Source: Pseudomonadota bacterium
GTDB taxonomy: Bacteria; Pseudomonadota; Alphaproteobacteria; Sphingomonadales; Govanellaceae
Direction: 5' to 3'
NCBI GenBank assembly: GCA_003577275.1
Contig: QEVO01000002.1
Span: forward strand, 310,001-374,000
DNA length: 64,000 nucleotides
Of the stretch, positions 30,996-38,997 are shown one piece after another; the first letter of the stretch is position 1, and the number at the start of each line of letters is the position of its first letter. Under the pieces are notes generated by a model. It saw only the letters and a list, made by a program, of their open reading frames with translations, was not told where the DNA came from and did not search any database. The translations under genes and the position numbers were made by a program.

Positions 30996-32171
30996 TCAAA
31001 CTATGATGGCCGCCGGAGAGGTTCGGCGCGCTCGACTTGCCAGCGGTGCCAACAGCAGGAGGGCAACGCCAAAGCATCCCAGCCCGAGGACGGCGATGGC
31101 GGCATAGTCGTAGATGCCGGCCAGCACGCCCGCCGCCGCCGGACCCAGCGCCATGCCGACGGTCTGACTGCTGACGCTCATGGCGACGATGCGGCCGCCG
31201 GGATCTAGCGCCGCCATGGTTCCGCCGAGATAGGCCAGAAAAACCGGCCATACAAAACTGAATAGCAGCACGCCTGCGGTAAACGCCGCCGCGCTTTCTC
31301 CCCAGCCCACCAGCCCTACGCTGACTATCGCCAGTATGATGGCAACGAGCAACGGCAAGGAACGGCCATAGCGAGTATGCAGCACGGACACCGACAGCGC
31401 CCCCGCCATCGACAGCAGAGGACCGATCGTCAATGCTTCGCTGATTGTCGCCGCCGTCACGCCGGCGGCAATGCCCAAACGCTCGACGAATGCCCACACC
31501 CCGCCAAGCCCAATCCAGAAAACCAGGGATAGGCTTAAGCTCATTGCCGCGTCCTTCATCGGAAATGGCGGCAGGGTTGGGCGATCGCCGGACCCTTGCT
31601 GCATAGAAACAGCATGGGGAATGCGCGGTACGGCGACAAAGACGATCAGCAGCACCAATGCCAGAAGCTCATAACCGCCGCCGGCGCCAAAATGCGCCAA
31701 CACCCAGCTTCCGGCGGGCACCAGCATGGCCGCCCCCAGATAAGTCAGCATGTAATAAAGCCCGAAGGTGCGGTCGGGATCGCGGGTGCCGCCGATGACG
31801 GCAAAAATGGTCGCAGCGATCAAGCCGCAGCCGATACCCGCCAGCAAGCGAGCCAGCAGCACCACGGTGAACGCGTTGGAAATGATCGGCGTCAATGAAC
31901 CGATGACGCCGAGCGTAGCGCCGATCAGAATCACCTGCCGTCTATTCCAATCGCCGCCGAGCGCCGCAACGATAAATGCGGCAACGCCAATGCCGGCCAT
32001 TTCGATGCCCGCGACAAACCCGGCTTGCCGAGGCGCAAACTGAAAATCATCAATCAGCGCGCCGACGATGAGCGGCTTTAAAATGGCCAAACCCGCCGAG
32101 GCAAAGCCCGAATAAAATACGGCGATCAGGGTGATGGCGTAAAATAGATCAAATCCCCTCGCCGCCCTCAT
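30996..32171 (-). CDS. Major facilitator superfamily transporter
   Basis: A protein of about 391 residues with 12 predicted membrane helices, for example VILIGATLGVIGSLTPIISN and the motif-A-like GDWNRRQ between helices 2 and 3. It is last in the hyuA-hyuB-MFS run, so it may import the hydantoinase substrate or export its product; no substrate can be read from the sequence. The ATG at 32171 lies five bases past the hyuB stop. A GTG at 32180 that overlaps the stop is equally possible. It is convergent with purU. Confidence 0.85.
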   Translation of the reverse strand: MRAARGFDLFYAITLIAVFYSGFASAGLAILKPLIVGALIDDFQFAPRQAGFVAGIEMAGIGVAAFIVAALGGDWNRRQVILIGATLGVIGSLTPIISNAFTVVLLARLLAGIGCGLIAATIFAVIGGTRDPDRTFGLYYMLTYLGAAMLVPAGSWVLAHFGAGGGYELLALVLLIVFVAVPRIPHAVSMQQGSGDRPTLPPFPMKDAAMSLSLSLVFWIGLGGVWAFVERLGIAAGVTAATISEALTIGPLLSMAGALSVSVLHTRYGRSLPLLVAIILAIVSVGLVGWGESAAAFTAGVLLFSFVWPVFLAYLGGTMAALDPGGRIVAMSVSSQTVGMALGPAAAGVLAGIYDYAAIAVLGLGCFGVALLLLAPLASRARRTSPAAIIV

Positions 32172-32176
32172 GAGCG

Positions 32177-33910
32177 TCACGCCACCCGCAATCTTTGCGT
32201 AGCTGGCGCATCGACCTGCCATTTGCCCTGGGCCTTGCTCAAGGCGACGCCATAAAGCCGCCGCGCGTCGTCCGCCGACAGGAAGCCGTTTCTAACGTCG
32301 GCGAGCACCAGCGCCGGATCGCGGTCCTTGGGCGCGCCCCAGCCGCCGCCGCCGCCCGATTGGGCGCGGATCAAGGTGCCGGCGGGAAATGGTCCGATGC
32401 CCGAGGTGCGTTCTTTGAATACCCGTTCATTGGGAGAGCCGGGATTAACGATCATCTTGCCCGGCGCGCCGGTATGGCCGCTGTTAAAGCCGACGGCGGT
32501 GGGATCCTTGGTGTTTTCCGAGGTGAACATCAAATAGGCGCCGGACTCGAGGAGCAGATAATCTTTCCGCAAGCCGCAGCCGCCGCGAAACTTACCCGCG
32601 CCCGCCACTTCCGGGGCGAACTCCATCTCGGTGACGCGCACCGGATAGCGGGTTTCCAACACCTCGACCGGAATATTCGGCACGTCGCCGTTGCCGATGA
32701 ACATCATGGTGGCGCCATCGGCCGCCGGCTGGCCGCCGTTGCCGCCATCGACCACGTCCATCATCACGAACGGCTCGCCGTATCTGGCGTCGCTGCGCGC
32801 CAGGCTCAGCGCGAACATCTGGAAGCCGCCGGCCGGACAGCGGTCGGGAATGAGCCCAGCAAAGGCGCGAAACATCAGTTCGGTCAGACATTCGATGCAA
32901 TAGCCGTAGGAATCCACCGGCGCGGGCCTAACCGGGCTGACGATCAGGCCCGGCGGCAGGTCGAACTCCAGGCACATCGCATGGCCTTCGTTGGTGGGGT
33001 CATGGGGCATCAACAGGCCCTTTAGCACCGAGGCCAAGGTGCCGATGGTGCCAATCGCCGGCAGGTTGACGGGACCGATGGCGGTGTCGCTGGAACCGCG
33101 CAAGGAGAAGCGCACCTGCTCGCCTTTCACCGTCGCCTTCAGGCAGATCAGAAATTCGCCGTTGGGGTTGACGCCATCGCTATCGAGCCGAATGGACGCA
33201 CCGAATTCGCCATCGGGAATCTTGGCGATGGCGTTGCGCATGGCGCGGTCGGTTTCCTTGATGACATGGGCGATCGAGGCCCTGACCGTCGCCACGCCAT
33301 ACTTGGCGCACAGGCTCTTGACCCGCTCCACCCCTTGCAGACAGCAGGCGATCTGCGCTTCCAGGTCGCCCTTGACGGTTTTGGGCACCCGCACGTTATC
33401 GGCGATCAAATCCCAGATGGCTTGATTTTTCACGCCGGCCGCCATCAGCTTTTGATGGCGAAAACAAATGCCCTCCTGATAGACATCGGTGGTGTCCGGG
33501 CACCAGCCGCCGGGATTCTTGCCGCCGATGTCCGCCCAGTGCGCGGTGCTGCCGCAGAACGCCACCAACTCGCCGTTATAAAACGCCGGCATATAGACCG
33601 AGGTGTCGGAAATATGGGTGCCGGTTTCATAAGGATCATTGGCGATCAACACATCGCCTTCCTTGAAGGCGTCGCCCCAGCGGCGAATGCCATTGCGGAT
33701 GACATCAGGAAGCGCGCGGCTGAATATGGTGCAGCCGGGAGTTTCCGCCCACAGATCGCCGGTGGCCGACATGATGGAAACGCCGAAATCCTGCACTTCG
33801 TACAAGAGCGGATTGAAAGCGGTGCGAATGAGCGTCTTGGCCATTTCCTCCGTCGCCGCGATCAAGCGGTTGCGGATAATTTCGGTCAGTACCACATCGA
33901 TCTTGGTCAT
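32177..33910 (-). CDS. hyuB: Hydantoinase B/oxoprolinase family subunit
   Basis: A 577-residue HyuB-type subunit of the ATP-dependent hydantoinase/5-oxoprolinase/acetone-carboxylase family. It starts DVVLTEIIRNRLIAATEEM and contains the family signatures DVLIANDPYETGTHISD and the glycine-rich GAGKFRGGCGLRKDYLL. Paired with hyuA by a four-base overlap, it should form an ATP-dependent cyclic-amide hydrolase such as N-methylhydantoinase or 5-oxoprolinase. The exact substrate is not determined by sequence. Confidence 0.92.
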   Translation of the reverse strand: MTKIDVVLTEIIRNRLIAATEEMAKTLIRTAFNPLLYEVQDFGVSIMSATGDLWAETPGCTIFSRALPDVIRNGIRRWGDAFKEGDVLIANDPYETGTHISDTSVYMPAFYNGELVAFCGSTAHWADIGGKNPGGWCPDTTDVYQEGICFRHQKLMAAGVKNQAIWDLIADNVRVPKTVKGDLEAQIACCLQGVERVKSLCAKYGVATVRASIAHVIKETDRAMRNAIAKIPDGEFGASIRLDSDGVNPNGEFLICLKATVKGEQVRFSLRGSSDTAIGPVNLPAIGTIGTLASVLKGLLMPHDPTNEGHAMCLEFDLPPGLIVSPVRPAPVDSYGYCIECLTELMFRAFAGLIPDRCPAGGFQMFALSLARSDARYGEPFVMMDVVDGGNGGQPAADGATMMFIGNGDVPNIPVEVLETRYPVRVTEMEFAPEVAGAGKFRGGCGLRKDYLLLESGAYLMFTSENTKDPTAVGFNSGHTGAPGKMIVNPGSPNERVFKERTSGIGPFPAGTLIRAQSGGGGGWGAPKDRDPALVLADVRNGFLSADDARRLYGVALSKAQGKWQVDAPATQRLRVA

Positions 33911-35964
33911 TTCCGCTCTCCTCGCGGCTCAAGCATCAGATTGCCATACTCATCGCGCGTCACCTGCCAGCCGGGCGGCGCCAAGGTGGTGGTAGTCCAC
34001 TCCTCGACGATAGCCGGACCTTCGATCGTGACGCCCGACGCCATGCTGTCGCGGTCGATGATCTTGGTGGCGACAAAGCCGCCAGCCTCGCGAAAATGCA
34101 CGTCGCGGGTTTTGATCGGCGCTTTGCCTGTGACCGGCAGCGGCGCGATCGTCGGCGGATTGACCCGGCCGACGGCGCGACAGCGCACCGAGACGATTTC
34201 CAGATCAGCGTCGGCATCGCCATGGCCATAGAGCTGACGATGGGCATCGACGAATTGCCGCCGGGCGCTGCGCAACACCGCGGTATCGCTGCGCGTGTTG
34301 GCGTCCAGCTCAACGGTAATGGTGTACTCCTGACCCTTGAAGCGCAAGTCCAGCCGCCGATGGTGCGCCACTTCCGACGCCTTAAAGCCATAGCTTTGCA
34401 CGGCCTTGGCGGTGTTGTCCTCAAGACCGGCAAGGGTGTTTAAGATGTCGCCGATGTGGTCGCGGTCGAAGGGCATGACCTTGGTGCGCGCATCGTCTTC
34501 GATATAGTCGGTGGCGAGAATGCCCCAGGCGGAGAAATTGGCCGGCGCCACCGGCACCATGGTGCGGGGAATTTCCAGTTCCTCAGCCACGCCGGCGGCG
34601 AACAAACCGCCGCCGCCGCCATAGGACAGGAGCATGAATTCTCTGGGATCGAGCCCGCGCTCCACCGTCTTGGTGCGGATGGCGTTGGCCATGTTGGTCT
34701 CGGCGATGGCGAGAATGCCCTCGGCCGCGTCGTAAAGCGACAAGCCCAACGGCTTGGCGATTTTTTCTTCGATCACCCGGCGCGCCGCCGTCCCATCAAG
34801 CGCCATGCGGCCGCCGAGAAAATTATCGGGATCCAAGCGCCCGAGCACCAGATGGGCGTCGGTCACCGTGGGCTCCGTACCGCCGCGACCAAAGCAGGCC
34901 GGCCCCGGCGATGCGCCAGCGCTTTGCGGCCCGACCCGGAAACCGCGCCGATGATCGAGCCAGGCGATGGAGCCGCCGCCGGCGCCGATGGAAGTGATAT
35001 CGATCAGCGAACCGAGGATCGGACGGCCGGCGATTTGCGTCTCGGTGCGCTCCAGAATCTTGCCGCCTTCGATGATCGCCACGTCATAGGTGGTGCCGCC
35101 GACGTCGGCGCAGATGACGTTGCCGTAACCCAGCTTGTCGGAGAGAAACTTGGCGCCGATGACGCCGCCGGCCGGCCCCGACATCAAGGTGCGGATGGGT
35201 TTTTCGCCCGCCGTATGGGCGTCGCACGCGCCGCCGTTCGATTGCATGATGGCCAACGGCTTGCGGTAACCGGCATTGCCGAGAACGTTGGTCAAATCCT
35301 CAAGATAGTTTTTCACCAGCGGTTGAATGAAGGCATTGAGCACCGTGGTGGTGGTGCGTTCGTACTCCCGCCACTCGGAGGCCAGCTCATGGGATACCGA
35401 CACCGCAAGCTTAGGATAGCGAGCGGCGATGCGGTCGCGGGCGGCGATTTCATGGCCGGGATTGGCATAGGCGTGAAGGAAGGCCAAGGCCACCGCGCCC
35501 ACCCCTTCGGCCACCAGATAATCAACCTCGCGATCAAGCGCCGCCAAATCGAGGGGCGTGATGACCTCGCCCTTGGCGTTGAGCCGCTCCGGCACCTCGC
35601 GGCGCAGGTAGCGCTCCACCAAGGGCGGCGGTCCTTTGTAGAGATAATTGTAGACTTCCTTGCGGTTGCCGCGGCCAAGCTCCAACACATCGCGAAAACC
35701 CTTGGTGGTGATCAGCCCGACCCGCGCGCCCTTCTCCTGCACCAGGGCGTTGACGCCCACCGTCATACCGTGGAAAATCTGATCGAGCGCCGCCAGATCG
35801 ATGCCGAAACGGGAGATGCCCAAGAGGAACTGATTGGCAAGCTCCTCGGGGATGGAGGCTTCCTTCTCAATTCGCACCTCGCCCGTGGTTTCGTCCAACA
35901 GCACGAAATCCATGAACGTGCCGCCGACATCAACGGCTACCCGGGAACGCGAAGTCTTGGTCAT
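33907..35964 (-). CDS. hyuA: Hydantoinase A/oxoprolinase family subunit
   Basis: A 685-residue HyuA-type ATP-binding subunit. The N-terminal actin-like phosphate loop is VAVDVGGTFMDFVLL; further signatures are PIRTLMSGPAGGVIGAKFL and VICADVGGTTYDVAIIEGG. The ATG at 35964 has AGAGGAAGGG just upstream, so it is preferred to the in-frame ATG at 36003. It heads the hyuA-hyuB-MFS operon and is divergent from the LuxR gene. With HyuB it would couple ATP hydrolysis to opening of a five-membered lactam or imide ring. Confidence 0.92.
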   Translation of the reverse strand: MTKTSRSRVAVDVGGTFMDFVLLDETTGEVRIEKEASIPEELANQFLLGISRFGIDLAALDQIFHGMTVGVNALVQEKGARVGLITTKGFRDVLELGRGNRKEVYNYLYKGPPPLVERYLRREVPERLNAKGEVITPLDLAALDREVDYLVAEGVGAVALAFLHAYANPGHEIAARDRIAARYPKLAVSVSHELASEWREYERTTTTVLNAFIQPLVKNYLEDLTNVLGNAGYRKPLAIMQSNGGACDAHTAGEKPIRTLMSGPAGGVIGAKFLSDKLGYGNVICADVGGTTYDVAIIEGGKILERTETQIAGRPILGSLIDITSIGAGGGSIAWLDHRRGFRVGPQSAGASPGPACFGRGGTEPTVTDAHLVLGRLDPDNFLGGRMALDGTAARRVIEEKIAKPLGLSLYDAAEGILAIAETNMANAIRTKTVERGLDPREFMLLSYGGGGGLFAAGVAEELEIPRTMVPVAPANFSAWGILATDYIEDDARTKVMPFDRDHIGDILNTLAGLEDNTAKAVQSYGFKASEVAHHRRLDLRFKGQEYTITVELDANTRSDTAVLRSARRQFVDAHRQLYGHGDADADLEIVSVRCRAVGRVNPPTIAPLPVTGKAPIKTRDVHFREAGGFVATKIIDRDSMASGVTIEGPAIVEEWTTTTLAPPGWQVTRDEYGNLMLEPRGERK

Positions 35965-36035
35965 TACCCTTCCTCTGGTCATATCAGAACCTACCCCCTG
36001 CATTGTGCCTGAGGGCGGCGGCTACTCAAGATCGG

Positions 36036-36049
36036 CCATGAGGGATGCC
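36036..36049. promoter_or_regulatory. CCATGAGGGATGCC motif upstream of hyuA (putative LuxR/MalT-type site)
   Basis: The 14-base motif lies 72-85 bases upstream of the hyuA start in the hyuA-luxR gap. It differs by one base from a motif at the same orientation and similar distance upstream of the TonB-receptor gene (41145-41158). The RGGGATG core resembles the GGGGAKGAGG box bound by MalT, the founding member of the regulator family encoded next door. Confidence 0.5.
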
Positions 36050-36151
36050 GCATGGCAAGATGGGTGACTTTTTCCGTAGCCATTCGCAGATTTCAATTTT
36101 TTTCCTTTCTCTTCCATGAGTTATCGCATTCCATGCCGAAAAATCGCGATC

Positions 36152-36203
36152 CCGGCCATGGCTTGCGGCGAAATCGGCCCATGGGCATACTCCGGCCATG
36201 GCT
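36152..36203. repeat. Direct repeat CCGGCCATGGCT across the luxR start
   Basis: CCGGCCATGGCT occurs at 36152-36163 and 36192-36203, exactly 40 bases apart. The second copy contains the luxR ATG. A spacing near four helical turns could let a protein bind both and block translation or transcription start. Confidence 0.45.
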
Positions 36204-38852
36204 ATACCGTTGAAATTCATGCCCTATAGCGCGGCCGAAGGGTCGCTCGACCGCCGGCGGTTGATCGACCTGGCGCTTTCCGGCGCGCCGAGGAGCGCGC
36301 GCTCAAGCTTGCTGATCGCGCCCGCCGGCTATGGCAAAACCACGCTCCTGGCGCAGCTTACGGATGTCCTGCGCCAGCAGGGATCGGCCATTGCCTGGCT
36401 CAACTGTACACGGGAAGATCAGGAGCCGGATACTTTTCTCGATAATTTAGGCACCGCGCTGCAAGCCGCCGGTCTGTTTCACCGGCCGCCGGATTTCGCC
36501 ATCGGCGAGATTGTCGATGCCCTGGAGGGACGCAACGGCGGCGTGGCGCTGGCCATCGACGAATACGAAAATGCCTCCAGCGAAGGCACCGACAACCTTT
36601 TGGAAACGCTGATCCGCAGCCTGCCGGCCAACGCTCGACTCCTGATCGCCTCGCGGGAAATCCCCAAGCTCAGCCTATCGAAGCTGCTGGTGGAGAATCA
36701 GGCGCGGCTGGTGGATGCCCCGGCCTTGCAGTTCAGCGATGAGGAAGCGCGCGCGCTGATCGCCGGGCTGGCCGACAGCGGCATTTTAAAAGCCCTCATA
36801 GAGCAAAGCGAAGGCTGGCCGGTGATGCTGCAACTGGCGCGGCTCGACCTGCTCAACCGCCGCCGGACGCAAGCCCCAATGGCCGATAGCGGCGAGCAGC
36901 GCGCCCGGGTCTTTGATTATCTTGCCGAGCAGGTTATCGCCGCGCTGAAGGAGGAGGAGCGGGAGTTTCTCATTGCGCTCTCGATCCTGCCGGAGATTGA
37001 TCTTGCCGCCGCGCTCGCCATCACCAAGCGCGGCGATGCTTATAACCTCATGCGCGGACTGTTGCGCATCAATCCGGTCATCACCCTGATCAAGGATGAG
37101 CCGCTGGCCATTCGCCTGCATCCCTTATTTCGCGTCTTTCTGCAAGAACGGCTGGAGCGCAAAAGTTCACCGCCCCGCGCCGTGCTGCACCGCCGCGCCG
37201 CCATTCATTTCGCAGCGCGTCAGCAGTACGCCAGCGCGGTCGAGCATGCGGTGAATGCCGGCGACATAGACCTTGGCGCGCAGATCCTGGAGGACGCCGG
37301 CGGCCCGCTTCTCAACATCAGCGAAGGATTGGGTCGGGTGCGCACCTTCATGAGCTTGCTGCCCCAGGATGTGATCAACCGCCGGCCGCGGCTGCGCCTG
37401 ATGCGGATCGTTCAACAGGGTATGGAAGGCATCAGCGCCGAATGGATTTACGATCTGGAGCGTTTAAAGCAGCTACAGCGAACCGAAGCCGCCCACGGCC
37501 GACCTGTTGACGAAAACCTGCAACTGGAAACGGATCTGGCGGAATCCGTCCTCAATGTCAGCGAATCGCGGTATACGAACTCTGCCCTGCCCTTGAAGCG
37601 GATGGAGGAATTGCGGCGGCGTTGCCAGGCGCTATTCTTCGAGGACGCCCGCTATCTGGGCTTTGTCTCGCTGGTTGAATTAATGACCATATACGAGTAT
37701 GGCACGCTGGAATTCGTCGACCGGCGATTGGAAGAGCTGCGTAAGCTTTACGAGAGCGCCAATTTCGCGCCCAATCTTTCCTGGGTCACCTTTCATGCCG
37801 GCGTCGCCGCCGTCCTTAAGGGGGATTTGAAAAGCGCCGAGGGCCATATAAAGATCGTGCTGAACCGTATGGCGGACGCCGGCGAAATGCGCAACATCAC
37901 GCTGCGTCAGGAATCGAATTCCTATCTCGGCCTGATCTATTACGAGCAAAACAACCTGGAGCTGGCGGCGGCGCACTTCTCCGCCATTCCCCGGTTTCCC
38001 CCTGTGCCGCTGCTTGATACGCTGGCCTATGGCTTTGGCACCCACGCCTTAGCCGATTTCTATCTTGGCCAGGAAAACAAGGCGATCGCTGATATCGATG
38101 AAGCCTATCAATATGCTGTCGATGAGAACATGCCGCACTTTCCCACTATTGCCGCCGCCATCGCGGCGCGGCTTCGCCTGCTGGGCGGCGATATGGACGG
38201 CTGCCGCGATATCATCCGCCGGGCCAAGCTGGAAGAAGCCATGACGCAGGCCCGGCAATGGTTCGTCCGGCCGTGGGAGGAAGTGCAGGAACTGGTGCTG
38301 ACCCTCTCCGCCTACTGGCGCAAGACCGGCCGCCGCGAAGAGGCGTTGCAGCTCGCTGGCGACTTTGCCCGCGTCACGACGCAATGCGGACGATTGATCG
38401 CGGCGACGCGGGGGGAAATATTGGCTGCGGAGGCGCATCTCGCCGGCGGCGATCCCGGTGTGGCGCGGCCCGCCATCGCCCGCGCGCTTGATCTCTCGCT
38501 CGGCACGGCGGCGGTCCGCCCCTTTCTGGAGGCAAGCGACGACGTACTATCCTTGGTGCGCGATGAAGCGCAGTATGAGGAAAGCCCACGGCGAGAGTGG
38601 GCGCGCGCCATCATCGATGCCTGGGCGGCAGCCTACGCGCCGCCTGGTGATGTGGAAGGCATTTTAACGCCGCGCGAGCGCGATGTTCTGTTGGAACTGA
38701 GCAAGAACCAGCCGACCAAAATCGTCGCCCGAACCCTTAACCTGTCGCCGGAGACCGTGCGCCATCACTTGAAGAACATTTACATTAAATTGAAGGCCCA
38801 TACCCGCGACGAGGCGGTTATGGAAGCGCGCCGGCAGCGGCTTATTCCGTAA
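36198..38852 (+). CDS. MalT-type ATP-dependent LuxR family transcriptional activator
   Basis: An 884-residue LAL/MalT-type regulator. The N-terminal STAND NTPase domain has Walker A LIAPAGYGKTTLL (about 39-51) and a Walker B-like VALAIDEYENA. A long TPR-like helical sensor region fills the middle, and the C-terminal LuxR helix-turn-helix covers about 820-880 (LTPRERDVLLELSKNQPTKI, then ARTLNLSPETVRHHLKNIY). Such proteins activate genes when they bind an inducer. It is divergent from hyuA and next to a TonB receptor, its likely targets. No clear ribosome site precedes the ATG at 36198. Confidence 0.9.
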   Translation: MAIPLKFMPYSAAEGSLDRRRLIDLALSGAPRSARSSLLIAPAGYGKTTLLAQLTDVLRQQGSAIAWLNCTREDQEPDTFLDNLGTALQAAGLFHRPPDFAIGEIVDALEGRNGGVALAIDEYENASSEGTDNLLETLIRSLPANARLLIASREIPKLSLSKLLVENQARLVDAPALQFSDEEARALIAGLADSGILKALIEQSEGWPVMLQLARLDLLNRRRTQAPMADSGEQRARVFDYLAEQVIAALKEEEREFLIALSILPEIDLAAALAITKRGDAYNLMRGLLRINPVITLIKDEPLAIRLHPLFRVFLQERLERKSSPPRAVLHRRAAIHFAARQQYASAVEHAVNAGDIDLGAQILEDAGGPLLNISEGLGRVRTFMSLLPQDVINRRPRLRLMRIVQQGMEGISAEWIYDLERLKQLQRTEAAHGRPVDENLQLETDLAESVLNVSESRYTNSALPLKRMEELRRRCQALFFEDARYLGFVSLVELMTIYEYGTLEFVDRRLEELRKLYESANFAPNLSWVTFHAGVAAVLKGDLKSAEGHIKIVLNRMADAGEMRNITLRQESNSYLGLIYYEQNNLELAAAHFSAIPRFPPVPLLDTLAYGFGTHALADFYLGQENKAIADIDEAYQYAVDENMPHFPTIAAAIAARLRLLGGDMDGCRDIIRRAKLEEAMTQARQWFVRPWEEVQELVLTLSAYWRKTGRREEALQLAGDFARVTTQCGRLIAATRGEILAAEAHLAGGDPGVARPAIARALDLSLGTAAVRPFLEASDDVLSLVRDEAQYEESPRREWARAIIDAWAAAYAPPGDVEGILTPRERDVLLELSKNQPTKIVARTLNLSPETVRHHLKNIYIKLKAHTRDEAVMEARRQRLIP

Positions 38853-38876
38853 GGCGGCCGCAAACTAAACGAAACC

Positions 38877-38984
38877 GTCATGGCGAGCCCCGTTTCGGGA
38901 CGAAGCAATCCACCTTGTTGATTGTGGATTGCTTCGTCGGCCACCCGCGGCGCTACACGCCACGGGCGGCCTCCTCGCAATGAC
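38877..38984. repeat. Palindromic repeat with GAAGCAATCCA hairpin between convergent genes
   Basis: Outer arms GTCATGGCGAG (38877-38887) and CTCGCAATGAC (38974-38984) are inverse with one mismatch. Inside is a perfect 13-base stem CGAAGCAATCCAC/GTGGATTGCTTCG (38901-38913, 38924-38936). This is the well-known alphaproteobacterial intergenic element type. Sitting between the convergent luxR and receptor genes, it may also stop transcription from both sides. Confidence 0.8.
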
Positions 38985-38997
38985 AGTGCAGTCTTTC

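Noticed and set aside
34456..36012. Long open frame of 518 codons on the plus strand
   Set aside because: It is the antisense shadow of hyuA, with His/Arg/Gly-rich composition and no domain. hyuA has clear family motifs.
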